Positions 42,685-50,075 of a stretch of DNA of 64,000 nucleotides are shown here, one piece after another. How positions within the stretch are numbered: the first letter of the stretch is position 1; the number at the start of each line of letters is the position of its first letter. The position numbers and the translations under genes were made by a program. The stretch comes from Caldiserica bacterium UBA4770 (GTDB taxonomy: Bacteria > Caldisericota > Caldisericia > Caldisericales > Caldisericaceae). The DNA lies in the NCBI GenBank assembly GCA_002403335.1, contig DHHO01000012.1, positions 1-64,000 on the forward strand, written 5' to 3'. The notes below the pieces were generated by a model. It was not told the DNA's origin. It saw nothing but the letters and a program-made list of their open reading frames with translations, and ran no database searches.

Positions 42685-44000
42685 AACCAATTGAAGAATC
42701 AGAATTAAGGTGGCTTCTCCCGGGTATAAGGATTAAAAGGTATATAGTCATCGTAATAATTGGGCTTCTCCTATTTTTTTACAGCTCCTTCATTATTGCA
42801 TATTATACTTTAGGTTATTCGGGTACTTCTGTCCTTAGGAAGTTGCTCTTCTACCTCACATATCTTAATATCTCCTTTGAAGGGGTCATTCCTCCTCTTG
42901 TTGGGGTTCTTTTTCTTATCGTCTCCCTGATCCTTATTATCTACGGAATTAGAAAACTTGTGATATCTGTTGCACAATGTTTTGTCGAGGGAAAGAACGA
43001 CAGGGAGATTATGAAGATTGTATTTGAAAAGAGGAAGGAGAGCCTGAAAAGAAGAGTCGTTGTAATAGGAGGAGGCACAGGGACCACATCCATCCTCGAG
43101 GGAACAAAGCACCAGTTTGTAAAAGTTTCCGCAATTATTACAGTTGCCGACAGTGGGGGAAGCTCCGGGAGAATAAGAAGAGAGATGAAGATCCCTCCAC
43201 CAGGTGATATAAGGAACTGTCTTGTTTCCCTTGCCGAGGAGAATTCCATGGCAGCAAAGATACTCTCATTCAGATTCAGGGAAGCAAACTCCTGCCTTGA
43301 TGGACACAATCTCGGGAACATTATTATTGCAGGGCTCACAAGAATAGAAGGAGACTTTGGAGACGCAGTAATCGAGCTCAGCAAATTGTTAAATATAAAG
43401 GGAGAAACGATGCCTTTTACAACAGAAGATGTGAAAGTCTGTGCAGAGTTTGAAGACGGAACCCTTATAGAAGGAGAAGCCGAAATTACTGCCCACAGGG
43501 GAAAAATAAAAAGGATATTTATAAAACCTGACTATGCAAAGCCTTATATAAAAGCACTCGAAAGAATTAACGGGGCAGACCTGGTTGTTATAGGCCCGGG
43601 AAGCCTTTACACAAGCATAATCCCACCACTGCTCTTTCCTTCTTTTGTAGATACAATAAGAAGGTGCAGTGCAAAGAAGACTTTTGTCGTAAATATTATG
43701 ACAGAGCCCGGTGAGACGGATGACTTTACAGCCTCCAAGCATGTTCAGGAAATTGTTAATATACTGGGGGATGGAGTGATTGACTATGCAATCGTTAATA
43801 CGGGAACCCTGAGAGAAGATATCCTTAAAAGGTATCTTGAAACAGGCTCCACCCCGGTAACTGCCGACATTGAAAAGATAGAAGCAATGGGAATAAAATG
43901 TATTACAGGTGATTTTATCCTTAAGAGAGGTGAACTCGTACGGCACGATCCCGAAAAAATATCCTCGGTATTAATGAAACTCGCGCAGAAGAGAGTTTAA
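42681..44000 (+). CDS. yvcK: YvcK/CofD-like protein (gluconeogenesis factor)
   Basis: A 439-residue UPF0052 protein. Two N-terminal membrane helices (YIVIVIIGLLLFFYSSFIIAYYT and VLFLIVSLILIIYGI) precede the CofD-like domain, which starts VVVIGGGTGTTSILEG near 115 and has TVADSGGSSGRIRREMKIPPPGDIRNCLVSLA near 158-190 and VVIGPGSLYTSIIP near 297. YvcK binds UDP-sugars and affects wall synthesis and growth on gluconeogenic carbon sources. The membrane helices are an addition found in some lineages. The last 67 bases are also open in the whiA frame (-1 relative), so the junction with whiA deserves attention. Confidence 0.92.
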   Translation: MKPIEESELRWLLPGIRIKRYIVIVIIGLLLFFYSSFIIAYYTLGYSGTSVLRKLLFYLTYLNISFEGVIPPLVGVLFLIVSLILIIYGIRKLVISVAQCFVEGKNDREIMKIVFEKRKESLKRRVVVIGGGTGTTSILEGTKHQFVKVSAIITVADSGGSSGRIRREMKIPPPGDIRNCLVSLAEENSMAAKILSFRFREANSCLDGHNLGNIIIAGLTRIEGDFGDAVIELSKLLNIKGETMPFTTEDVKVCAEFEDGTLIEGEAEITAHRGKIKRIFIKPDYAKPYIKALERINGADLVVIGPGSLYTSIIPPLLFPSFVDTIRRCSAKKTFVVNIMTEPGETDDFTASKHVQEIVNILGDGVIDYAIVNTGTLREDILKRYLETGSTPVTADIEKIEAMGIKCITGDFILKRGELVRHDPEKISSVLMKLAQKRV

Positions 44001-44002
44001 AC

Positions 44003-44839
44003 ATAACCCTGAAAAGAGAACTCAGTAGAATCCTTGACCATGTTGAAAGCGAGTTTTACGGTTTTATCATTGCCAATGGAAAAATTGCTTTTGCCAGAGG
44101 CTTCAGAGGGCTTGTCTTTAGCTCAAGGGAGATCTTTGTCCTGAGAAAGATATTAACCCTGGCAAACAGGCTTAATATATTTCGTAAAGAAGACATCCTC
44201 TTAAAAGAAACCAACCTTTTTTATCTCGAGATGACAGGGATAAAAAACTCATACAATTTCGATGATATCAAGCAGTGGGTAAAGAGAAGGACACTTGAAG
44301 AAAAGAAGAGTTTCTTACGTGGAGTTTTTCTTGGGTGCGGGATCCTCTCAAACCCTCCTAACTACCACCTTGAATTCAGATTTGAAAAGAAACCTGAACA
44401 ACAATTTGTCAGCAGCATTATCAGAGAATTTGATATAAAGTATTCTACGGGAGATTCTCATATCTATGTAAAGGGGAGAGAGAACATCAAGGCAGTTCTG
44501 CATCTGATGGGAAGTGTGGAGGTATATCTTACCCTCGAAGAAGACGCAGTAATAAAAGAGATGACAAATACTGCAAACAGAGAGGCAAACTTTGAATTTG
44601 CAAATCTGAAAAGACAGACTGCCTCAGCAACCGAGCAGTTAAAGATTCTTGAAAAGATAAAAGCGAATGGCCTCCTTGAAAAGATGAGGGAGGATTTAAG
44701 AGAAGTTGCAGAGCTCCGCCTTTCCTACCCCTACCTATCCCTGAACGCACTTTCAGAGAAAACAAAGGGAAAATATTCAAAACAATCCATATACTATAGA
44801 TTAAAGAAGATTATGAGGCTTTATGGAGAACAGGAATAA
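44003..44839 (+). CDS. whiA: WhiA-type DNA-binding protein, unusual start
   Basis: A WhiA homologue of about 278 residues, a LAGLIDADG-fold plus helix-turn-helix regulator of cell division and development. The C-terminal DNA-binding part (LREVAELRLSYPYLSLNALSEKTKGKYSKQSIYYRLKKIM) is complete. The first ATG in frame is at 44231, but clear WhiA N-terminal sequence (LKRELSRILDHVESEFYGFIIANGKIAFARGF) lies upstream in the same frame. No ATG, GTG or TTG occurs between the frame's opening after 43933 and 44231. I place the start at the ATA at 44003, 7 bases after GAGAG. Alternatives are an ATT at 43970 or a -1 shift from yvcK near the A-run at 43954-43959. Confidence 0.75.
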   Translation: MTLKRELSRILDHVESEFYGFIIANGKIAFARGFRGLVFSSREIFVLRKILTLANRLNIFRKEDILLKETNLFYLEMTGIKNSYNFDDIKQWVKRRTLEEKKSFLRGVFLGCGILSNPPNYHLEFRFEKKPEQQFVSSIIREFDIKYSTGDSHIYVKGRENIKAVLHLMGSVEVYLTLEEDAVIKEMTNTANREANFEFANLKRQTASATEQLKILEKIKANGLLEKMREDLREVAELRLSYPYLSLNALSEKTKGKYSKQSIYYRLKKIMRLYGEQE

Positions 44840-46070
44840 GCAGAAGGCTTCTTTAAAATTAAAATTTGTGCCGTTTCTTGCGTTGAGGGCTCGTATCTTT
44901 GAGCTCAACAATGTCAACTTGAATAAATTCGTAGAAGACCTTTTCAGAATAAATCCATTTATAGAAGAAACAAATACATACTCTTACGAAGATTATATTT
45001 TTGATCAGTTTTCTGAAGAGGAAGATATCTACTCTTTCCTCGAGCACCAGGTAAATATGCTCGAAATAGGAGAAAAGAAAAAGACCATTGCATCCTTCAT
45101 CGTGAACAATCTCAACGAAGAAGGATACTTAAAGATAGACCTCAAGGAAATCGTAACTCATACAGGGACATGCTTAAAAGATGTTGAATCCACGTTAAAA
45201 ATTATTCAGACGCTTGACCCTCCTGGCATTGCTGCAAGAGACCTCTCCGAGTGTTTTATCCTCCAGCTTGAAAGAGAAGGGTCCCTAAGCCCGAAGATAA
45301 AAAAGATTATCAAGGATTATTTGCCTGCCCTTTCCACCGGTAAATTAAAGGATCTATCAAAAAGGTTCGGAGTAAGCGAAGAATACCTGAAGAAATTAAG
45401 GTCACGGATTGGGTGTCTCAATCCCTCCCCCGGGCTTATGTTTAAAGAACCAAAAGAGCAAAGAAAGATCCCTGACTTGGTCATAGAAAGGGACGGGGAT
45501 CGTTTTGTCGCTCTGCTCAATAAGGGATGCAGGAGAGAATTTGTCATAAGCGATGCATACAGGAAGGCGCTCAGCGCACTTGAAAAGGAAAGGAAGGAGG
45601 AATTTGAAGCACTGCTTGAAAAGGCAACATGGGTAATGAGAGCAATTGAAGAAAGGGACAATTTGCTCCTTAAGATCGGAGATGAGATTGCCTCAATAAA
45701 CACAGACTTTTTTGAAGGCAAAAGAAGTTTCCCTGAAAAGATCTCCCTCTCTCAGCTTTCGGAGGCCCATAACATATCCCACTCTATCCTTTCAAGGCTT
45801 GCCCAGAATAAATATATCCTTACTCCGAAGGGGATCTTCCCCGTTCACTTCTTCATAAGGAGAACAGGTGTATCTTACAATGACGAAGAGGTAAAAGCAA
45901 GGATAAAAACGTTGATCGAGATGGAAGATAAGAAGAATCCCCTTACAGATGAGATGATAGCCTCTGCCCTCAAAAAAGATGGCATCAGGATGAGCAGAAG
46001 GACTGTTGCTAAATACAGGAATTTTTTAAGGATTCCTCACGCAAGTAAAAGAAAACTTGACGAGGGGTAA
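44823..46070 (+). CDS. rpoN: RNA polymerase sigma-54 factor
   Basis: A 415-residue sigma-54. The N-terminal region I is weakly conserved and lacks the usual run of glutamines (LKFVPFLALRARIFELNNVNLNKFVEDLFRINPFIEE). The core-binding domain has ASFIVNNLNEEGYLK and LDPPGIAARDLSECFILQL. The C-terminal DNA-binding part has the RpoN box SRRTVAKYR near 400. Sigma-54 needs an AAA+ activator, and none is in the window. It overlaps whiA by 17 bases and precedes gap. This position recalls the place of CggR, whose N-terminal part resembles RpoN, in Gram-positive gap operons. Confidence 0.9.
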   Translation: MENRNKQKASLKLKFVPFLALRARIFELNNVNLNKFVEDLFRINPFIEETNTYSYEDYIFDQFSEEEDIYSFLEHQVNMLEIGEKKKTIASFIVNNLNEEGYLKIDLKEIVTHTGTCLKDVESTLKIIQTLDPPGIAARDLSECFILQLEREGSLSPKIKKIIKDYLPALSTGKLKDLSKRFGVSEEYLKKLRSRIGCLNPSPGLMFKEPKEQRKIPDLVIERDGDRFVALLNKGCRREFVISDAYRKALSALEKERKEEFEALLEKATWVMRAIEERDNLLLKIGDEIASINTDFFEGKRSFPEKISLSQLSEAHNISHSILSRLAQNKYILTPKGIFPVHFFIRRTGVSYNDEEVKARIKTLIEMEDKKNPLTDEMIASALKKDGIRMSRRTVAKYRNFLRIPHASKRKLDEG

Positions 46071-46084
46071 ATTTTCCGTAAAAT
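46057..46084 (+). promoter_or_regulatory. Possible promoter for gap
   Basis: TTGACG (46057-46062) and TAAAAT (46079-46084) are spaced by 16 bases across the end of rpoN. AAGGAGG then precedes the ATG at 46108. Confidence 0.5.
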
Positions 46085-46107
46085 GTAATGATTTTAAGGA
46101 GGCAAAT

Positions 46108-47118
46108 ATGGCAAAAGTCGCTATTAACGGGTTTGGAAGAGTAGGAAGACAGGTTTTTAAGAGGATGTTTGAAGACTTTCCCTCACTTGAAATTGTGGCA
46201 GTTAATGACTTGTTCCCCGTAGACCAGCTTGCATTTCTTCTCAAATATGATTCTACATACGGAGTATGGGGAAGGGATATCAAGGCAGAGGACAGTTCTA
46301 TTATTGTTGATGGAAAAAAGACACAGTATTTTGCCGAAAAAGATCCTTCAAATCTTCCATGGAAGGCACTCGACGTTGACATCGTCATTGAATCAACCGG
46401 TGCATTTACGGAGAGAGAAAAGGCAGAGTTACATATAAAAGCAGGTGCAAAAAAGGTTATTATCACCGCGCCTGCAAAAGGGGAGGATATTACTGTTGTT
46501 ATTGGAGTTAACGAACACCTTCTTGATATGGAGAAACATTCAATCATCTCCAATGCATCCTGTACAACAAATAGTATCGCGCCTGTTATAAAGGTACTGC
46601 ATGATCAGATCGGCATAGAGAAGGGATATCTTATAACAGCGCATTCCTATACTCAGGACCAGAGGCTGCTCGATTCACCTCATAAAGACCCCAGGAGAGC
46701 TCGTTCCGCTGCATTAAGTATTATCCCCACTACCACCGGTGCTGCAAAATCTGTCGCCCTTACAATACCCGCCCTTACGGGAAAATTAGATGGCATTGCA
46801 CTGAGAGTTCCCACACCTACTGTCTCCATCTCAGTATTCGAGGGAGTAATGAAAAGGGCTACCACGACAGAAGAAGTAAATAAATTTCTTAAAGAAGCAA
46901 GCGAGACTACCATGAAAGGAATCCTTGGCTACACAGAGGAGCCACTTGTATCTGTTGATTTCAGGGGTACCACATACTCAGGCGTCGTTGACGCACTTTC
47001 TACAAAGGTGGTTGACAGTACACTTGTAAACGTAATGAGCTGGTACGACAATGAGTGGGGGTATTCCTGCAGGGTTGTTGACCTTGCAGATATCATTGCA
47101 AAGAAGGCAGGATATTGA
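46108..47118 (+). CDS. gap: Glyceraldehyde-3-phosphate dehydrogenase
   Basis: A glycolytic/gluconeogenic enzyme that oxidises glyceraldehyde 3-phosphate to 1,3-bisphosphoglycerate. The ATG at 46108 is chosen for its AAGGAGG box and the start MAKVAINGFGRVGRQVFKR, giving 336 residues. The active site SNASCTTNSIAPV near 150 has the catalytic Cys, and the His lies in ITAHSYTQDQ near 178. WYDNEWGYSCRVVDL is at the C-terminus. pgk lies downstream after a small GNAT gene. Confidence 0.96.
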   Translation: MAKVAINGFGRVGRQVFKRMFEDFPSLEIVAVNDLFPVDQLAFLLKYDSTYGVWGRDIKAEDSSIIVDGKKTQYFAEKDPSNLPWKALDVDIVIESTGAFTEREKAELHIKAGAKKVIITAPAKGEDITVVIGVNEHLLDMEKHSIISNASCTTNSIAPVIKVLHDQIGIEKGYLITAHSYTQDQRLLDSPHKDPRRARSAALSIIPTTTGAAKSVALTIPALTGKLDGIALRVPTPTVSISVFEGVMKRATTTEEVNKFLKEASETTMKGILGYTEEPLVSVDFRGTTYSGVVDALSTKVVDSTLVNVMSWYDNEWGYSCRVVDLADIIAKKAGY

Positions 47119-47119
47119 T

Positions 47120-47521
47120 TTGATAGTTTATGTTGATGACCTGAGTCAAACTAAACCTCGAAATTTAGGGGGATTTTTCACAGGTTGGAAAAATCCCCCT
47201 TCAAAAGAAAAACTCCTTGAAATACTCAGAAACAGTGATTATGTTGTGCTCGCCGTAGATAACGAAACAGGAAACGTTATTGGCTTTATTAATGCCTTAT
47301 CAGATAAAGTTCTATATGCTTACATTCCGATGCTGGAAGTCCTTCCAGCTCATCAAGGTCAGGGCATAGGAACAAAGCTTGTCAATTTAATGCTTGAAAA
47401 GCTTAAAAATTTTTACGCTGTGGATTTATGTTGCGATGAAGAAATAGAATCTTTCTACCAACATTTTGATTTCCATAAAGTCTCCGGGATGATAAAAAGG
47501 AATTACAAAAATTTAAAGTAA
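47120..47521 (+). CDS. GNAT-family N-acetyltransferase, small
   Basis: About 133 residues from a TTG at 47120, which directly follows the gap stop and has an AGGCAGGA sequence 5-10 bases upstream. The CoA-binding motif is MLEVLPAHQGQGIGTKLVNLMLEKLKNFY, and the final strand-helix is EEIESFYQHFDFHKVSGMI. The central GWKNPPSKEKLLEILRNSDYVVLAVDNETGNVIGFINAL is typical. The substrate is unknown. Its place between gap and pgk is unusual but probably incidental, since pgk has its own promoter. Confidence 0.83.
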   Translation: MIVYVDDLSQTKPRNLGGFFTGWKNPPSKEKLLEILRNSDYVVLAVDNETGNVIGFINALSDKVLYAYIPMLEVLPAHQGQGIGTKLVNLMLEKLKNFYAVDLCCDEEIESFYQHFDFHKVSGMIKRNYKNLK

Positions 47522-47532
47522 AAAAATATAAT
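47503..47532 (+). promoter_or_regulatory. Sigma-70-type promoter for pgk
   Basis: TTACAA (47503-47508) and TATAAT (47527-47532) are 18 bases apart and overlap the end of the GNAT gene. AAGGAGG follows before the GTG at 47550. Confidence 0.55.
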
Positions 47533-47549
47533 TTTTACAAGGAGGCGTC

Positions 47550-48740
47550 GTGAATAAAAAGACAGTAAAGGATGTGGACGTAAGAGGAAAAAGGGCACTT
47601 GTGAGGGTTGACTACAATGTGCCCATCTCAAAGGAAGGTGTAGTAAGGGACGACTACAGGATTAAGATGTCCCTTCCAACAATTCAATACCTGAGAGACC
47701 AGCAAGCAAAAGTGATTCTTACGAGCCATTTAGGGCGCCCTGGGGGGATTGTGAAACAGGAGCTTAAAATGGACCCTGTAGCTAAGGTTCTTTCTGAGCT
47801 TCTCGGCACAGAAGTTAAAAAACTGGATGATTGTATAGGAGATGAAGTTTTACAGGCAGTTAACGAAATGAAAGAGGGAGACGTTATACTCCTTGAAAAT
47901 CTCCGTTTTCATAAAGGTGAAGAGGACAATGATCCTGAATTTGCAAAGGCCCTTGCAGCGCTGGGGGATATTTACATAGATGATGCGTTTGCAACTGCAC
48001 ATAGGGAAGCAGCGTCAAATGTGGCTATTACTGAATTTCTGCCATCCGTTGCAGGTCTTTTAATGGGCAAGGAAATTGCAGCACTTTCAAAGCTTGTTGA
48101 ATCCCCAGAGCATCCCTTTATTGCAATCCTTGGAGGAGCGAAGGTATCTGATAAGATTGGGGTTATCAAGAACCTTATGGAGCGTGTTGATAAATTCCTC
48201 ATCGGGGGAGGTATGTGCTTTACTTTTCTTAAATCACAGGGGTATAGAATTGGATACTCCCTCTGCGAGGATAGCCAACTTGACATTGCAGAAAGTATAC
48301 TGTTAGAAGCTCAAAACAGGGGCATAAAGTTTGTCCTGCCCGAGGATATTGTTTCCGTGCCAGAGATTAAAGCAGAGACTTCCTCACAGATTGTTGACAT
48401 TAAAGACTTTCCAGAAAAAGGAGTGGGTGTCGATATTGGGCTGAAAACAATTGATCTCTTCAAGAAAGAACTCCAAAATGCCAGAACAATAATATGGAAC
48501 GGCCCACTCGGCGTTTTTGAGATAGAGCGCTTCGCAAAAGGAACATATGAAATCGCTGAATTTATAGGGAACCTTGAGAGAGTAACAACCGTTGTAGGCG
48601 GGGGAGAAACAGCAGAGGCATTTAAAAAATTCAATCTTGAAGAAAAGATCTCGCACATCTCAACAGGTGGGGGTGCATTTCTTGAGTTCCTCGAGGGAAA
48701 AAGCCTCCCTGGTGTGGAAGCTCTTGAGGATAAAGATTAA
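47550..48740 (+). CDS. pgk: Phosphoglycerate kinase
   Basis: Transfers a phosphate from 1,3-bisphosphoglycerate to ADP. It has 396 residues from a GTG start with AAGGAGG. RALVRVDYNVP (the family has DFNVP, so Tyr for Phe) is near 14, LTSHLGRPGG near 58, LLENLRFHKGEEDNDPEF near 113 and the nucleotide-binding FIAILGGAKVSDKI near 190. IWNGPLGVFE is near 312, and the C-terminal VVGGGETAEA and ISTGGGAFLEFLEGKSLPGV are intact. No triosephosphate isomerase fusion is present. Confidence 0.96.
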   Translation: MNKKTVKDVDVRGKRALVRVDYNVPISKEGVVRDDYRIKMSLPTIQYLRDQQAKVILTSHLGRPGGIVKQELKMDPVAKVLSELLGTEVKKLDDCIGDEVLQAVNEMKEGDVILLENLRFHKGEEDNDPEFAKALAALGDIYIDDAFATAHREAASNVAITEFLPSVAGLLMGKEIAALSKLVESPEHPFIAILGGAKVSDKIGVIKNLMERVDKFLIGGGMCFTFLKSQGYRIGYSLCEDSQLDIAESILLEAQNRGIKFVLPEDIVSVPEIKAETSSQIVDIKDFPEKGVGVDIGLKTIDLFKKELQNARTIIWNGPLGVFEIERFAKGTYEIAEFIGNLERVTTVVGGGETAEAFKKFNLEEKISHISTGGGAFLEFLEGKSLPGVEALEDKD

Positions 48741-48745
48741 CCATC

Positions 48746-48773
48746 TTGAAAATAAAATCCAAATTCGTATAAT
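48746..48773 (+). promoter_or_regulatory. Sigma-70-type promoter for secG
   Basis: TTGAAA (48746-48751), 16 bases, then TATAAT (48768-48773), just after the pgk stop and 21 bases before the secG ATG. It may also serve the three tRNAs. Confidence 0.65.
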
Positions 48774-48794
48774 ACATCTGGAAGTGAGGAAAAG

Positions 48795-49028
48795 ATGGAC
48801 ACGAGAGCAATAGTATTAATAGTGCTTGATCTTGTTTTTGCGGCAGGCGCTATTGTTTCAATTCTTTTTATGAACCCTAAAGGTACAGGGCTGGGTGCAA
48901 TTTCTGGAGGTGCCAGCGTCTTCCATAACAGGAGCACAAGGGACATACTTCTTGAAAGATTGGCTACCATCTTCAGTATCTGTTTTGTTTTAACATCGCT
49001 TTTCTTAGCAGTGTTTAAAGTTTTTTAA
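48795..49028 (+). CDS. secG: Preprotein translocase subunit SecG
   Basis: A 77-residue membrane protein that assists SecYE in protein export. Two helices (VLIVLDLVFAAGAIVSILFM and LATIFSICFVLTSLFLAVFKVF) flank the conserved polar loop NPKGTGLGAISGGASVFHNRST, which contains the GLGA...GG pattern. A GTGAGGA sequence precedes the ATG. pgk-(tpi)-secG order is frequent in bacteria. It is followed by a tRNA cluster within 7 bases. Confidence 0.9.
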   Translation: MDTRAIVLIVLDLVFAAGAIVSILFMNPKGTGLGAISGGASVFHNRSTRDILLERLATIFSICFVLTSLFLAVFKVF

Positions 49029-49035
49029 ATAGTTT

Positions 49036-49119
49036 GCCGGGATGGCGGAATTGGCAGACGCGCACGTTTAAGGGGCGTGTGGGAAGACCGTGTGGGTTCA
49101 ACTCCCACTCCCGGCACCA
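49036..49119 (+). tRNA. tRNA-Leu (anticodon AAG)
   Basis: GCCGGGA pairs with TCCCGGC in the acceptor stem, with discriminator A and encoded CCA. A class II fold with a long variable arm is seen. The anticodon stem CACGT/GCGTG closes loop TTAAGGG, so the anticodon is AAG. This is unusual, because the common form of this tRNA has GAG; A34 would need deamination to inosine. Confidence 0.88.
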
Positions 49120-49121
49120 GA

Positions 49122-49196
49122 GGGCGGATAGTTCAACGGTAGAACGCTTGCCTTACACGCAAGAAGTTAGAGGTTCGAATCCTCTTTCGCCCACCA
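49122..49196 (+). tRNA. tRNA-Val (anticodon TAC)
   Basis: Acceptor GGGCGGA/TTCGCCC with one G-T pair, discriminator A, encoded CCA. Anticodon stem CTTGC/GCAAG closes loop CTTACAC. The T arm has GGTTCGAATCC. Confidence 0.95.
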
Positions 49197-49205
49197 TAAT
49201 CATAT

Positions 49206-49281
<76 letters not shown>

Positions 49282-49321
49282 CTCAAAACGACGACGGATA
49301 TTTTGATTAGGGATAGAAGAA

Positions 49322-49345
49322 AGAGGGTTTAAGCCCTCTATTTTT
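49322..49345 (+). terminator. Rho-independent terminator after the tRNA cluster
   Basis: AGAGGG (49322-49327) pairs with CCCTCT (49334-49339), followed by ATTTTTA. It ends the secG-tRNA unit. Confidence 0.75.
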
Positions 49346-49382
49346 ATTTATATTAGAACTATTTTTCAGGTTATTAAATTAG

Positions 49383-49523
49383 CAGAAGATACTCGAGTAC
49401 CAGTGCATAGACTTCCATCAGTGGCACTACTGGAGGAGCATGCTTGAGGAACTGGATCCGCATAATCCTCTTCTTGAAGTTGGCTTTCACGGTCTACCGT
49501 ATTTTGGTGATTTAAAAGATTAA
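49383..49523 (+). pseudogene. Remnant 3' end of an unidentified gene
   Basis: After a TAG at 49380-49382 an open frame of 46 codons runs to a TAA at 49521-49523. It reads EYQCIDFHQWHYWRSMLEEL, then a Pro/Asn/His stretch and GFHGLPYFGDLKD. The composition (Trp, His, Tyr rich) looks like real protein, and a strong terminator follows directly, as at a gene end, but no start codon with a ribosome binding site or N-terminal part is present. I do not recognise the family. Confidence 0.4.
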
Positions 49524-49525
49524 GC

Positions 49526-49550
49526 GAGGGGGGTTTCCCCCTCTTTTTTT
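49526..49550 (+). terminator. Rho-independent terminator
   Basis: GAGGGGG (49526-49532) and CCCCCTC (49537-49543) form a short stem followed by seven T's. It directly follows the stop codon of the gene remnant. Confidence 0.8.
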
Positions 49551-50075
49551 GTTCGGTTGATGATCCTGGCTTTTGCTAGGCCGTTTCGATGTAAAGAGAA
49601 ATCTATTCATTTTCCCCAGCCATTCAGAAGACTCTTTTTGTCCGGAGAATCTTACCTTTTTGTTATGGTTTCCTTTGCTCGCTCGGTTTCACTCCACCTC
49701 GCCTTTCTCAGTTTTGTTTTACCTCGCTCGCCGGGCTAAAGACAAATGCCCCGCCCACCCTTTTTTAGTAGCGGGGTATAATACATGAAGCAGTCTTAAC
49801 AAGGCAAAAGCACGGACGCTTTGCTGTATTTAAAGATCGCTCCTCAAGAAATGATTGAGCCCCAAAAGAGAAGGAAATTATTTATATTCTAGCATTTTAC
49901 AGATATAAGAATTTAAGAAATAGGATTTAAATCATAACTACACATTCTTCATAAATCTCTAAAAATGCTTGCAAAAATTACAGCACTTGCTTATTTAGGC
50001 AAACCTTTTTAAATCTCATAGCTTCATATTCGTTGTTATGTGTAGTTTTAAAATGCATTTGTTAGAGTCATTTTG
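49551..50075. other. Non-coding gap before the defence island
   Basis: Over 500 bases with no supported gene. A TATAAT lies near 49785, but no gene begins after it. The second half is AT-rich. Short open frames at 49557-49788 show no protein-like features. Confidence 0.45.

Noticed and set aside
46026..46553. A 175-residue gene antisense to gap
   Set aside because: It is the mirror frame of a strongly conserved enzyme and has no ribosome binding site or known motifs.
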